Shown here piece by piece: positions 45,781 through 55,420 of a stretch of DNA of 64,000 nt (position 1 is its first letter; each line of letters opens with the position of its first letter). Made by a program: the position numbers and the translations under genes. Under the pieces are notes generated by a model. The model was given only the letters and a program-made list of their open reading frames with translations. It did not search any database and was not told where the DNA came from. Source of the stretch: an uncultured Alphaproteobacteria bacterium (GTDB taxonomy: Bacteria; Pseudomonadota; Alphaproteobacteria; SP197); contig OY282363.1 of assembly GCA_958295695.1 (NCBI GenBank), forward strand, positions 3,166,225 to 3,230,224, written 5' to 3'.

Positions 45781-47241
45781 ATGGCCGCCACCCGGGAGAC
45801 CATCGAGACCGTCGGTCTGGCGACCGACAGGTACAAGCACGGTTTCGTCACCGAGATCGAGATGGACCGCGCGCCGAAGGGGCTTTCCGAAGACACGATC
45901 CGCTTCATCTCGGCCAGGAAGAACGAGCCCGAATGGCTGCTGGCGTGGCGGCTGAAGGCCTACCGGCACTGGCTGACGATGACGGAGCCGACCTGGGCGC
46001 GCGTCGGATACCCGCCGATCGACTACCAGGACGCCTACTACTACGCCGCTCCGAAGTCCGACGCGGACCGGCCCGGGAGCCTGGACGAGGTCGATCCCAA
46101 GCTGCTGGAGACGTACGAGAAGCTCGGCATCCCGCTCAAGGAACAGGAGGTCCTCGCGGGCGTGAAGAACGTCGCGATCGACGCGGTCTTCGACAGCGTG
46201 TCGGTCGCCACCACCTTCAAGGACCGGCTGGAGAAGGACGGCGTCATCTTCTGCCCGATCTCGGAGGCCGTCCGGGAGCACCCGGAGCTCGTGCGGAAGT
46301 ATCTCGGCTCGGTCGTCCCCTACTCCGACAACTTCTACGCCACGCTCAACTCGGCGGTCTTCACCGACGGGTCGTTCTGCTACATCCCCAGGGGCGTCCG
46401 CTGCCCGATGGAGCTTTCGACCTACTTCCGCATCAACGCGTCGGAGACCGGCCAGTTCGAGCGCACCCTGATCGTCGCCGACGAGGCCAGCTACGTGAGC
46501 TATCTCGAAGGCTGCACCGCGCCCCAGCGCGACGAGAACCAGCTCCATGCCGCCGTCGTCGAGCTGGTGGCGCTGGACGGCGCGGAGATCAAGTATTCGA
46601 CCGTGCAGAACTGGTATCCCGGCGACGAGGAGGGCCGGGGCGGCATCTACAACTTCGTCACCAAGCGCGGCGTCTGCGGGAAGCGGGCCAAGATCTCCTG
46701 GACCCAAGTGGAGACGGGTTCGGCGATCACCTGGAAGTACCCGAGCTGCATCCTCAAGGGCGACGACAGCGTGGGCGAGTTCTACTCCGTCGCCATCACC
46801 AACAACCGCCAGCAGGCCGACACCGGCACGAAGATGCTCCACATCGGCAAGAACACGCGAAGCCGCGTGATCGCCAAGGGCATCTCGGCGGGCCGGTCGC
46901 AGAGCACCTACCGCGGCCAGGTGCGCATGAACGCCATGGCGCGCGACGCCCGCAACTACACCCAGTGCGACAGCCTCCTGATCGGCGACCGGTGCGGCGC
47001 GCACACGGTGCCCTACATCGAATCCAGGAATCGCAGCGCGCGGGTCGAGCACGAGGCCACGACCTCGAAGGTCTCCGACGACCAGCTCTTCTATTGCCGC
47101 CAGCGCGGCATCCCGGAGGAGGAGGCGCTGACGCTGATCGTCAACGGCTTCTGCCGCGAGGTGTTGCAGGAATTGCCGATGGAGTTCGCCGTCGAGGCCC
47201 AGAAGCTCGTCGGCGTCAGCCTCGAAGGCAGCGTGGGCTAG
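45781..47241 (+). CDS. sufB: Fe-S cluster scaffold protein SufB
   Basis: A 486-residue beta-helix scaffold. Start [20 protein letters not shown], 10 bases after the regulator stop with AGGAGAGAAGCC. Family marks: [76 protein letters not shown]. Forms the SufBC2D complex where the cluster is built. Length matches E. coli SufB (495). Confidence 0.96.
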   Translation: MAATRETIETVGLATDRYKHGFVTEIEMDRAPKGLSEDTIRFISARKNEPEWLLAWRLKAYRHWLTMTEPTWARVGYPPIDYQDAYYYAAPKSDADRPGSLDEVDPKLLETYEKLGIPLKEQEVLAGVKNVAIDAVFDSVSVATTFKDRLEKDGVIFCPISEAVREHPELVRKYLGSVVPYSDNFYATLNSAVFTDGSFCYIPRGVRCPMELSTYFRINASETGQFERTLIVADEASYVSYLEGCTAPQRDENQLHAAVVELVALDGAEIKYSTVQNWYPGDEEGRGGIYNFVTKRGVCGKRAKISWTQVETGSAITWKYPSCILKGDDSVGEFYSVAITNNRQQADTGTKMLHIGKNTRSRVIAKGISAGRSQSTYRGQVRMNAMARDARNYTQCDSLLIGDRCGAHTVPYIESRNRSARVEHEATTSKVSDDQLFYCRQRGIPEEEALTLIVNGFCREVLQELPMEFAVEAQKLVGVSLEGSVG

Positions 47242-47267
47242 GGACGCCGGGAAAGACGGAGCGCGCC

Positions 47268-48023
47268 ATGAGCATCCTTTCGATCAGGAACCTGCACGCC
47301 GCGGTCGACGGCAAGACGATCCTCCGGGGGATCGATCTGGAGATGGCCGCGGGCGAGGTCCACGCGATCATGGGCCCGAACGGTTCGGGCAAATCGACGC
47401 TGAGCTACGTGCTGTCGGGCCGCGGCGGCTACGAGGCGACCGAAGGCGAGGCGCTCTACCGGGGAGAGGACCTCTTGCGGATGGAACCCGAGGAACGCGC
47501 CCAGGCGGGCGTTTTCCTGGCCTTCCAGTATCCGGTCGAGATACCGGGCGTGCCGACGGCGACCTTCCTGAAGCAGGCGATGAACGCCGTCCGCAAGGCT
47601 CGCGGCGAGAGGGAGGTCGACGCCTTCGAGTTCAAGAAGATCATGGACGGCAGGCTCCGGGAGCTTTCCATCGGCGACGACATGGTGCGCCGCGCGCTCA
47701 ACGCGGGCTTTTCCGGCGGCGAGAAGAAGCGCATGGAGATCCTCCAGATGGCGCTTCTGGAGCCCACGCTCGCGATCCTCGACGAGACCGATTCCGGCCT
47801 CGACATCGACGCGCTCAAGCTGGTGGCCGATGGCGTCAACGCGCTGCGCTCGCCGCGGCGCGCGATCCTCATCATCACCCACTACCAGCGTCTGCTCGAC
47901 CACATCGCGCCGGACCGCGTGCACGTTCTCGCGGGCGGCAGGATCGTGAAGAGCGGCGGCAAGTCGCTGGCCCTCGAACTCGAGGAGAAGGGCTACGCCG
48001 ACATCGTCTCGGCGGCGGCCTGA
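47268..48023 (+). CDS. sufC: SUF system ATPase SufC
   Basis: A 251-residue ABC-type ATPase from ATG 47268. Walker A GPNGSGKST, the Q-loop FLAFQYPVEIPG, signature FSGGEKKRMEI, Walker B LAILDETDSGLDIDAL. Drives SufBCD function with SufB and SufD. Confidence 0.96.
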   Translation: MSILSIRNLHAAVDGKTILRGIDLEMAAGEVHAIMGPNGSGKSTLSYVLSGRGGYEATEGEALYRGEDLLRMEPEERAQAGVFLAFQYPVEIPGVPTATFLKQAMNAVRKARGEREVDAFEFKKIMDGRLRELSIGDDMVRRALNAGFSGGEKKRMEILQMALLEPTLAILDETDSGLDIDALKLVADGVNALRSPRRAILIITHYQRLLDHIAPDRVHVLAGGRIVKSGGKSLALELEEKGYADIVSAAA

Positions 48024-48031
48024 GGACGACG

Positions 48032-49315
48032 ATGACGGTCGCCGGACTGCTCGCCAACCACGACCCGGCCGGACTGCCCGGCGCGGGCGCGGTCTGGCTC
48101 GACCGCCTGCGCGGCGACGGCGCGCGGCGGTTCGCCGGCCTCGGCCTGCCGACCCGGCGCATCGAGGACTGGAAATATACGGACCTCCGGGCCCTGGCCT
48201 CGGACGCCTTCGGCGACGCCCCGGCGCCGGGCGCGACCGCCGCGCCCGACGGCGGGCTGGGCGAAACCCATCGCGCCGTCTTCGTGAACGGCCGTTTCAA
48301 CGCGGGCCTGTCCGACCTCGAGGGCCTGCCCGCCGGCGTCCGGGCGATGTCCCTGACGCGGGCGCTCACCGAACGGATCGAGGCGTTGCGGCCCTATCTG
48401 GGACGGATCGCGGGCCTGGGGCGCAAGCATTTCGTGGCGCTCAACACGGCATGGATGCGCGACGGCTTCGTGCTCCTGGTTCCCGAAGGCGTGACGGTCG
48501 GGAGAACGGTCGAACTGGTGTTCGTCGGCGCGCCGGGCGAAAGCCGCGCGGCCTGGCATCCGCGTAACCTGATGGTCCTTCGCCCCGGCGCGGCGGCGAC
48601 CGTCGTGGAGCGCCACGTCGGCGGCGGCGCCTACCTCGCCAATTCGGTCGCCGAGATCGCGCTGGACGCCGGCGCCCGGCTGAACCACTACAGGATCCAG
48701 GACGAGGCGACGGACGCCTTCCATGTCGCCACGACCGAGGTCGAGGTCTCCGCCGGCGCGCTCTACGAGAGCTTCGTGCTGTCGACCGGCGCCGCGACGG
48801 CGCGCAGCCAGATCGCCGTGGAACTGCGGGCCGAGGGCGCGTCCTGCCGCTTGAACGGCGCCTATCTGGGGCGCGGCGGCCAGCAGCTCGACACCACGAC
48901 CCTGATCGACCACGCCGCCCCCGGCTGCGTCAGCAGCGAGGTCTACAAGGGCGTCCTCGACGACCGCGCCAAGGGCGTGTTCCAGGGCCGCATCGTGGTG
49001 CGCAAGGACGCCCAGCAGACCGACGGGCACCAGAGCAACAAGGCGCTCCTGCTGTCGGACCGGGCCGAGATCGACGCCAAGCCCGAGCTCGAGATCTACG
49101 CCGACGACGTGCGGTGCGGCCACGGCGCCACCGCCGGCGAGCTGGACGAGGACGCCCTGTTCTACCTGCGCGCCCGCGGCATTCCGCTCGAAACGGCGCG
49201 CGGCCTCCTGATCGACGCCTTCGTGGAAGGCGCCATCGAGGAGATCCGCGACGAGGCCGCGCGCGGCGTCTTCCGCGCCCGCGCGGCGGCCTGGCGCGGC
49301 GGGGAGACGGCGTGA
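48032..49315 (+). CDS. sufD: Fe-S assembly protein SufD
   Basis: A 427-residue protein MTVAGLLANHDPAGLPGAGA. N-terminal helical RRIEDWKYTDLRAL, then beta-helix: LMVLRPGAAATVVERHVG, DTTTLIDHAAPGCVSSEVYK, FQGRIVVRKDAQQTDGHQSN, CGHGATAGELDEDALFYLRA. Partner of SufB in the scaffold. Stop overlaps the sufS GTG by four bases. Confidence 0.95.
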   Translation: MTVAGLLANHDPAGLPGAGAVWLDRLRGDGARRFAGLGLPTRRIEDWKYTDLRALASDAFGDAPAPGATAAPDGGLGETHRAVFVNGRFNAGLSDLEGLPAGVRAMSLTRALTERIEALRPYLGRIAGLGRKHFVALNTAWMRDGFVLLVPEGVTVGRTVELVFVGAPGESRAAWHPRNLMVLRPGAAATVVERHVGGGAYLANSVAEIALDAGARLNHYRIQDEATDAFHVATTEVEVSAGALYESFVLSTGAATARSQIAVELRAEGASCRLNGAYLGRGGQQLDTTTLIDHAAPGCVSSEVYKGVLDDRAKGVFQGRIVVRKDAQQTDGHQSNKALLLSDRAEIDAKPELEIYADDVRCGHGATAGELDEDALFYLRARGIPLETARGLLIDAFVEGAIEEIRDEAARGVFRARAAAWRGGETA

Positions 49316-50568
49316 ACGCGGCGGCGGCGCTGCCCGCGGCGACCGACGCCGCGCTCGACGTCGCCCGGGTGCGGGACGACTTCCCGATCCTCGCGCGCGA
49401 GGTTTACGGCAAGCCGCTGGTCTATCTCGACAGCGCCGCGAGCGCGCAGAAGCCGCGCCAGGTGATCGACGCGGAATCGGCGGTCTACGAGGAGGAGTAC
49501 GCCAACGTGCACCGCGGCGTGCATTACCTCTCGCAGGCCGCGACCGACCGGTTCGAGGCCACGCGCCGGCGCGTCCGCGCCTTCCTGAACGCCCGGAGCG
49601 AGGACGAGATCGTCTTCGTGCGCGGCGGCACCGAAGGCGTGAACCTGGTGGCCCGGAGCTGGGGCCGCACGGCGCTGAAGGAAGGCGACGAGATCCTGAT
49701 CTCGACGCTCGAGCACCACGCCAACATCGTGCCGTGGCATCTGCTCGCCGAGGAGAAGGGGCTCGTCGTGAAGGGCGTCCCGATCCACGAGGACGGCCAG
49801 ATCGACATGGACGCCTATCGCGACCTGCTCACGGAGCGCACGAAGCTGGTGGCCATCACCCAGATGTCGAATGCGCTGGGAATCGTCACGCCCATCGAGG
49901 AGATCGTGCGTCTGGCCCACGACGCCGGCGCGCGCACGATGGTGGACGGCTGCCAGGCCGTGAGCCACGGCGCGGTCGACGTGCGGGCGCTCGATTGCGA
50001 CTTCTACGTCTTCTCGGGCCACAAGGTCTACGGCCCCACGGGGATCGGCGCGCTCTACGGGAAGGCCGAGCTGCTGGAGTCCATGCCGCCCTGGCAGGGC
50101 GGCGGCGAGATGATCGCGCGGGTCAGCCTGGAGCGTTCGACGTTCAAGAAGCCGCCCCACCGCTTCGAGGCCGGCACGCCGGCGATCGCCCAGGCCATCG
50201 CGCTCAAGGCGGCGCTCGACTACGTGGCGGGCCTCGGTCTCGACCGCATCGCCGAGCACGAGGCCATGCTGCTGGACTACGCCACCGAACGGCTCTCCTC
50301 GCTCGACGGCGTCACGATCTACGGCACGCACCCGAACAAGGCGAGCATCCTGTCCTTCAACCTGGAGGGCGCGCATCCCCACGATGTCGGAACCATCGTC
50401 GACCGGGACGGCGTGGCCGTGCGCGTCGGCCATCACTGCGCCCAGCCGGCGATGCAACGCTACGGCATCCCGGCCACGGTGCGCGCCTCGTTCGCGCTCT
50501 ACAACACGCTGGACGAGGTCGACGCCCTGGTCGCCTCGCTCGCGAAGGTCCGGGAGTTCTTCGCATGA
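49312..50568 (+). CDS. sufS: Cysteine desulfurase SufS
   Basis: A 418-residue class V PLP enzyme from GTG 49312 (GTGA overlap). PLP lysine K238 in FSGHKVYGPTG, catalytic cysteine C376 in RVGHHCAQP, and histidine loop LEHHANIVPWH. Delivers sulfur from cysteine to the scaffold, here probably through SufU rather than SufE, since sufU follows with an ATGA overlap. Confidence 0.95.
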   Translation: MNAAAALPAATDAALDVARVRDDFPILAREVYGKPLVYLDSAASAQKPRQVIDAESAVYEEEYANVHRGVHYLSQAATDRFEATRRRVRAFLNARSEDEIVFVRGGTEGVNLVARSWGRTALKEGDEILISTLEHHANIVPWHLLAEEKGLVVKGVPIHEDGQIDMDAYRDLLTERTKLVAITQMSNALGIVTPIEEIVRLAHDAGARTMVDGCQAVSHGAVDVRALDCDFYVFSGHKVYGPTGIGALYGKAELLESMPPWQGGGEMIARVSLERSTFKKPPHRFEAGTPAIAQAIALKAALDYVAGLGLDRIAEHEAMLLDYATERLSSLDGVTIYGTHPNKASILSFNLEGAHPHDVGTIVDRDGVAVRVGHHCAQPAMQRYGIPATVRASFALYNTLDEVDALVASLAKVREFFA

Positions 50569-51020
50569 CGGACGACCTGCGCGACCTCTACCAGGAGGTC
50601 ATCCTGGACCACGGCAGGAACCCCAGGAACTTCCGCCGTCCCGCCGGCTGCAACCGCCGGGCCGAGGGCGACAACCCGCTGTGCGGCGACCGGCTCACGG
50701 TCTACCTGAAGCTCGACGACGCGGGCGCGGTCGAGGACGTGGCCTTCGAAGGACGCGGCTGCGCGATCTCGATGGCGTCCGCCTCGATGATGACCGAGAT
50801 GATCCGGGGCCGCGGCGAGGCCGAGGCCCGGGCCCTGTTCGACGCCTTCCACAAGCTGGTCACGGGCGGGGACGACGGGACCGGCGACGTCGAGGACCTC
50901 GACAAGCTGGTCGCGCTCTCCGGCGTGCGCGCGTTCCCGATGCGGGTGAAGTGCGCCACGCTGGCCTGGCACACGATGACCGCCGCCATGAACGGCCTCG
51001 AGACGGCGACGACGGAGTAG
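50565..51020 (+). CDS. sufU: Sulfur transfer protein SufU
   Basis: A 151-residue IscU-fold protein, MTDDLRDLYQEVILDHGRNP. Three conserved cysteines C40 (DNPLCGDRL), C66 (GRGCAISMAS) and C130 (RVKCATLAW), with D42, form the zinc site. The insertion between helices 2 and 3 (about 18-20 residues) marks SufU rather than IscU. It accepts sulfur from SufS. SufE-type genes are absent in the operon. Confidence 0.92.
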   Translation: MTDDLRDLYQEVILDHGRNPRNFRRPAGCNRRAEGDNPLCGDRLTVYLKLDDAGAVEDVAFEGRGCAISMASASMMTEMIRGRGEAEARALFDAFHKLVTGGDDGTGDVEDLDKLVALSGVRAFPMRVKCATLAWHTMTAAMNGLETATTE

Positions 51021-51023
51021 GCG

Positions 51024-51434
51024 ATGGACGACACGACCGCACAGGACCGCCGGACGGCCGACCCCCGGACCGGCGAAAGCTGGCGTCCCGACGAGGACGT
51101 CGATCCGTGCGCGATCCCGCAGGAGGAGGGCGAACCCCCGATCGGTGACATCGTCGACGCCATCCGGACCGTCTTCGACCCCGAGATCCCCGTGAACATC
51201 TACGATCTCGGCCTTGTCTACGCGATCGATTCGCGCAAGGACGGCGCCGTGAGGATCGAGATGACGCTGACCGCGCCCGGCTGCCCGGTCGCGGAGGACA
51301 TCCCGGTCTGGGTCAGGGACGCCGTCGCGAAGGTCGATGGCGCCACCGACATCGACGTCGAGATCGTGTGGGACCCGCCTTGGGACCCCTCGATGATGTC
51401 GGACTACGCCAGGATCGAACTGGGGATGTATTAG
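51024..51434 (+). CDS. sufT: SUF-associated DUF59 protein SufT
   Basis: A 136-residue protein with a DUF59/MIP18 domain from about residue 40: DIVDAIRTVFDPEIPVNIYD, LGLVYAID, LTAPGCPVAEDIPVWVRDAV, and DPPWDPSMMSDYARIELGM. The N-terminal 35 residues are a low-complexity acidic leader. SufT-type proteins help mature Fe-S enzymes. Separated from sufU by three bases. Confidence 0.92.
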   Translation: MDDTTAQDRRTADPRTGESWRPDEDVDPCAIPQEEGEPPIGDIVDAIRTVFDPEIPVNIYDLGLVYAIDSRKDGAVRIEMTLTAPGCPVAEDIPVWVRDAVAKVDGATDIDVEIVWDPPWDPSMMSDYARIELGMY

Positions 51435-51483
51435 GCGTAAGGTTCGTTTGGAAACGGCACGTGAACTCGATCGGAAGAAGACC

Positions 51484-51828
51484 ATGTTCGGCGCACCCGA
51501 CAAGCAGATGATGACCCTGACCGACGCCGCCGCGGAGCGCGTCAAGGCCCTGATGCGCCTCAACGGCAAGGCGGTCGGGCTGAAGGTCGGCGTGAAGATG
51601 GCCGGCTGCAGCGGATTTTCCTACACGATGGATTACGTCGAGGAGGAGACCGACGGGGAAGACGTGATCGAGGACAAGGGCGTCCGGCTTCTGGTCGATC
51701 CCGCGGCCACGATGTTCCTGCTGGGAACCGAACTCGACTGGCGGGAGGACAAGCTGGAAAGCCGCTTCGTCTTCAACAACCCCAACGTGAAGGGCATGTG
51801 CGGCTGCGGAGAGTCGTTCACCGTCTGA
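51484..51828 (+). CDS. sufA: A-type Fe-S carrier protein SufA
   Basis: A 114-residue HesB/IscA protein. The chosen ATG follows GGAAGAAG; an upstream start at 51448 would add 12 residues unlike the family. Three conserved cysteines: C42 (KMAGCSGFSY), C106 and C108 (GMCGCGESF). It accepts and carries clusters from the SUF scaffold. Last gene of the operon. Confidence 0.93.
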   Translation: MFGAPDKQMMTLTDAAAERVKALMRLNGKAVGLKVGVKMAGCSGFSYTMDYVEEETDGEDVIEDKGVRLLVDPAATMFLLGTELDWREDKLESRFVFNNPNVKGMCGCGESFTV

Positions 51829-51850
51829 CGCGCCCCGGGAGACCGCCGTC

Positions 51851-53818
51851 TTGCGCCTTGCCCGTTTCCGTCCGCTCTCGGCGGTCCCGGTCGTTCTGTG
51901 CCTCGCCGCGCCCGCGCCCGCGCAGCCGCTGCTGAGCGACGAGGACAACGCGATCTATCGCGCCGCCTTCGCCGCGGGCCATGCGGACCGCTGGCCGGAG
52001 GCCCGCTCCCTCGCCGGCGAGGCCGGCGATCCGACGCTCGCCAAGGTCCTGCTCTGGATGGAGCTGAAGGACTCCGACGGACGCGGCGGTTTCGCCCCGA
52101 CCGCCCGGTTCCTCCTGCACAACCCGCGATGGCCGTCGCGGGCCGCGCTGCGCGAGCGGGCCGAGGACGCGATGCCGGACGACCTTCCGGACGGCGATGT
52201 CGCGGCGTTCTTCGACGCCTTTCCGCCCCGGACCGATGACGGCGTGCTGCGCCACATCGCCGCGCTGTTCGCGCTCCGGCGCGACGACGACGCCCGCATG
52301 GAGATCGACCGGGCCTGGGCCGGCCGGGACTTCGCGCCCGCCGGGGAGAGGGCCTTCCTCGACGAGCACGGCGCCCTGCTGACCGGGGACCGGCACTGGC
52401 ACCGTATCGACGGGCTGATCTGGCGGGGCAGGACCGGCGCGGCGAAACGGCTGCTGCCGCTGGTCGGCGACGACCGGCGGCGTCTCGCCCGCGCCCGCAT
52501 CCTGCTGCGCGACGGCTCGTACGGGGTCGACGCGGCGATCCGGGCCGTCCCGGCCCACCTGCGGGACGACCCCGGCCTGATCTACGAGCGCGCGCGCTGG
52601 CGCAACGCCCACGGCGCCCACGCCGGCGCGTTCGAGATGCTGACGCAGGCTCCGCGCGACACCGCCCACACCAACCTCTGGGCCCGCCAACGGCTGATAT
52701 TCGCCAGACGGGCCATGGACGAAGGCGACCGCCTCGCGGCCTACCGGGCTCTCGCCGACCATCGCCGCCGGAGCGGCGCGTTCCACCACGAGGTGGAGTG
52801 GCTGGCCGGCTGGCTCGCCCTGCGCGAGCTCGACGATCCCGCCGCCGCCCTCGACCACTTCACGACCCTCCACGCGGAGGTGCGCTTCCCGATCAGCAAG
52901 GCGCGCGGCGCCTACTGGGCCGGACGCGCCGCCGAGGAGGCCGGAGACCCGGAGCTGGCCGCGGCGTGGTACGGCCTCGCGGCCGGGAACGGCCAGACCT
53001 TCTACGGCCAGCTCGGCGCCGGGAAGCTCGACGTCGCGCCGCGGCTGCCGGAGCCCCCAACGATCGCGGAAGAGGACATCCGGGCCTTCGCGGACGACGA
53101 GTTGACGGTCGTCGCGCGCCAGCTTCACGAGATCGGCGAAGCGAAGCTCGTCCGCGCCTTCCTGCTGCGCATGGCCGATGCGGACGCCTCGGGACCGCGC
53201 CACAGGCTCGTCGCGGAGCTCGCTCTCGCCATGAACCGGCCCGACCTCGCGGTCGCCGTCGCCAAGCAGGCGCTCAAGTCCGGCGCGGTCCTGGTCGAGG
53301 CGGGCCATCCGGTGCTGGACCTGCCGCCCGGAGGCGACGTGGAGCCGGCCCTCGCGCTCGCCGTCATCCGGCAGGAGAGCGCCTTCGATCCCGCCGCCGT
53401 GTCGTCGTCCGGCGCGCTCGGCCTGATGCAACTCAAGCCGGACACCGCCGAGGAGGTCGCCCGGCGTCTCGGCGCCCGGACCTCCCGCGCCAAACTCCTG
53501 ACGGACCCCGGGCACAACATGCGGCTCGGCATGGCCTATCTCGACAGCATGCTCGACCTCCGTGGCGGCTCCCACGTCGCGGCCATCGCGTCCTACAACG
53601 CCGGACCGAACCGGGTCCGGCGGTGGATCGCCGCCATGGGCGACCCCCGCGACCCCGGCGTCGACATCGTCGACTGGATCGAGGAGATTCCCTTCTCCGA
53701 GACTCGGAACTACGTGCAGCGCGTGATCGAGAGCATGCAGGTCTACCGCATGCTGGGCGGCGCGCAGGCCGCCGACCTTGCGCTCGGCCCCGGAACGGCC
53801 TGCGTCTCGAATTGCTAG
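51851..53818 (+). CDS. Soluble lytic murein transglycosylase
   Basis: A 655-residue periplasmic Slt70-like enzyme from TTG 51851 with a signal peptide (LSAVPVVLCLAAPAPAQPL). A long helical superhelix spans about 30-490, then the catalytic domain: LALAVIRQESAFDPAAVSSS (catalytic Glu), GALGLMQLKPDTAEEVARRL, IASYNAGPNRVRRWI, NYVQRVIESMQVYR. Cleaves peptidoglycan glycan strands to anhydromuropeptides. Length fits the family (about 620-650). Confidence 0.92.
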   Translation: MRLARFRPLSAVPVVLCLAAPAPAQPLLSDEDNAIYRAAFAAGHADRWPEARSLAGEAGDPTLAKVLLWMELKDSDGRGGFAPTARFLLHNPRWPSRAALRERAEDAMPDDLPDGDVAAFFDAFPPRTDDGVLRHIAALFALRRDDDARMEIDRAWAGRDFAPAGERAFLDEHGALLTGDRHWHRIDGLIWRGRTGAAKRLLPLVGDDRRRLARARILLRDGSYGVDAAIRAVPAHLRDDPGLIYERARWRNAHGAHAGAFEMLTQAPRDTAHTNLWARQRLIFARRAMDEGDRLAAYRALADHRRRSGAFHHEVEWLAGWLALRELDDPAAALDHFTTLHAEVRFPISKARGAYWAGRAAEEAGDPELAAAWYGLAAGNGQTFYGQLGAGKLDVAPRLPEPPTIAEEDIRAFADDELTVVARQLHEIGEAKLVRAFLLRMADADASGPRHRLVAELALAMNRPDLAVAVAKQALKSGAVLVEAGHPVLDLPPGGDVEPALALAVIRQESAFDPAAVSSSGALGLMQLKPDTAEEVARRLGARTSRAKLLTDPGHNMRLGMAYLDSMLDLRGGSHVAAIASYNAGPNRVRRWIAAMGDPRDPGVDIVDWIEEIPFSETRNYVQRVIESMQVYRMLGGAQAADLALGPGTACVSNC

Positions 53819-53849
53819 CCCTGCGATTTCTCCGCCTTCGAGGTCATCC

Positions 53850-54470
53850 ATGAGCGACACCGCGCCCGCCCTCAACGTCAGCGACGGCACCCCGCTCGAC
53901 CTGCTCGGCACCCGCCGTTCCGTGCTGGCCGCCCAGCTCGCCGCGCCCGGCCCGTCGCCCGGCGAGCTCGACCGCATGCTCGATATCGCCGTGCGCGTGC
54001 CCGACCACGGCCGGCTCGCACCCTGGCGCCTTCAGGTGCTGGGTCCGGCGGCGCAGGCCGAGCTGGGCGAGATCTTCGTCGAGGAGTTCCGCGAGATCGA
54101 GCCCGACGCCAGCGACGGCCGGATCGAGCTGGAGCGCGTCCGGCCCCGGCGCTCCCCGGTGCTGGTGATCGTCAGCAGCCGCACGGTCCCGGACCGCGAC
54201 GGCGTCCCGCCCGTGGAGCAGCTCCTCTCCTGCGGCAACGTTTGCTTCAACTTGCTGAACGCCGCCACGGCCATGGGCTACGGCGCCCAATGGGTCACCA
54301 ACTGGTGCGCCTACAACGACCGCGTCAAGGCCGCCCTGGGCATCCCTCCCGGAGAGCACCTCGTGGGCTACATCCACATCGGAACGCCGAAGAACCCGCC
54401 CGCCGAACGGCGGAGGCCGGAAACCGCCGACGTCGTCACCCGGATCGAATCCCTGTCCGAGATCGGCTAG
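53850..54470 (+). CDS. Nitroreductase-family protein
   Basis: A 206-residue FMN-dependent fold from the ATG giving MSDTAPALNVSDGTPLDLLG. Landmarks: RRSV near 22-25, VRVPDHGRLAPWRLQVLG, and NLLNAATAMGYGAQWVTNWC; VGYIHIGTPKNPPAERRR closes the domain. Such enzymes reduce nitro, quinone or enone compounds using NAD(P)H; the YdjA-like branch seems closest. The cluster context gives no specific substrate. Confidence 0.85.
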   Translation: MSDTAPALNVSDGTPLDLLGTRRSVLAAQLAAPGPSPGELDRMLDIAVRVPDHGRLAPWRLQVLGPAAQAELGEIFVEEFREIEPDASDGRIELERVRPRRSPVLVIVSSRTVPDRDGVPPVEQLLSCGNVCFNLLNAATAMGYGAQWVTNWCAYNDRVKAALGIPPGEHLVGYIHIGTPKNPPAERRRPETADVVTRIESLSEIG

Positions 54471-54524
54471 AGCGGGATGCTCGGGCGGTGCCTATCCCCA
54501 ATGTCTGCATGAAGGTGTTTCGGA

Positions 54525-55223
54525 ATGCAAGATGACCGGAATTGTCCCGACGACAGCGGGAGATCGACCGGCTGCCGCGACCGCGATGGCAGCGTTTCCG
54601 GGATCGTCTATCTGTTGACCAACGAGGCGATGCCGGGTCTTATCAAGATCGGTAGGACCAAGAAAGACGATCCCCAAGCACGCATCGACGAACTTTACAA
54701 CGGTAGCCCAGGAGTTCCTGTGCCATTTGAGTGTGTTCTGGCCATGCGCGTCGATGATCCACCTTCTGTCGAGCGCGAGTTGCACAATGCCTTCGGACCG
54801 GATCGTGTGAACCCAAAACGTGAATTCTTCAAGATGGACCCAGAACGGGCCATTGGACTCTTGCGTATCATCGGATCGGAAGATGTCACACCCAAAGTCG
54901 TCAATGAAGCAAACGATGCACTCCAGAAGGAAGATAAGGACGCGGTTATCGCACTTCGAAAACGTCGACCGAATCTGAATTTCAAGGTGATGGGAATTCA
55001 GCCCGGTTCCATTCTCAACGCAGTCGGCAGAGAGGAAAGTGTCATTGTCGTGAACGATAGAAAGGTTTGCTATCGCGATGAAGATTTCTATCTCACCGGC
55101 GCGACAAAGAAATGTTTCGATCTTGGTCGTGATGCTGCGCCAATGCCAGGAAAGTTTTGGAAGTACGAAGGTAAACTGTTACAAGACATCTATGACCAGA
55201 TCTATTTCATGGATGACGAGTGA
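54525..55223 (+). CDS. GIY-YIG nuclease-family protein (T5orf172 type) with RAMA-like tail
   Basis: A 232-residue protein. GIY-YIG core at about 26-110: SGIVYLLTNEAMPGLIKIGR, then ELYNGSPGVPVPFECVLA, ERELHNAFGPDRVNPKREFF. The C-terminal 80 residues, LNFKVMGIQPGSILNAVGRE through GKFWKYEGKLLQDIYDQIY, resemble the RAMA domain that reads modified DNA in restriction systems. The gene is AT-richer than both neighbours, and so is the 200-base tract after it, so it is probably acquired. Likely acts on DNA; the partner, if any, is not local. Confidence 0.75.
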   Translation: MQDDRNCPDDSGRSTGCRDRDGSVSGIVYLLTNEAMPGLIKIGRTKKDDPQARIDELYNGSPGVPVPFECVLAMRVDDPPSVERELHNAFGPDRVNPKREFFKMDPERAIGLLRIIGSEDVTPKVVNEANDALQKEDKDAVIALRKRRPNLNFKVMGIQPGSILNAVGREESVIVVNDRKVCYRDEDFYLTGATKKCFDLGRDAAPMPGKFWKYEGKLLQDIYDQIYFMDDE

Positions 55224-55420
55224 CTTCGTCACATCGTCATCAATACGTTGTTTCATCCCCCTTGTCGAGATTGTGACTATCAATATGTGAACATGCAGTG
55301 TCCGAAACCTCGGAGCATCGTGAGAGATAAGGATCCCGTTCGAGGCTGCGAACGCCGAAGATGTTTTCCCTGACCCGAGGGATTCGCGCGGCAGGGAAAT
55401 CGTTGCCGGCCAGACCCGGA

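Noticed and set aside
43137..45908. A 923-codon minus-strand frame opposite the hydantoinase gene
   Set aside because: Low-complexity antisense translation with no motifs.
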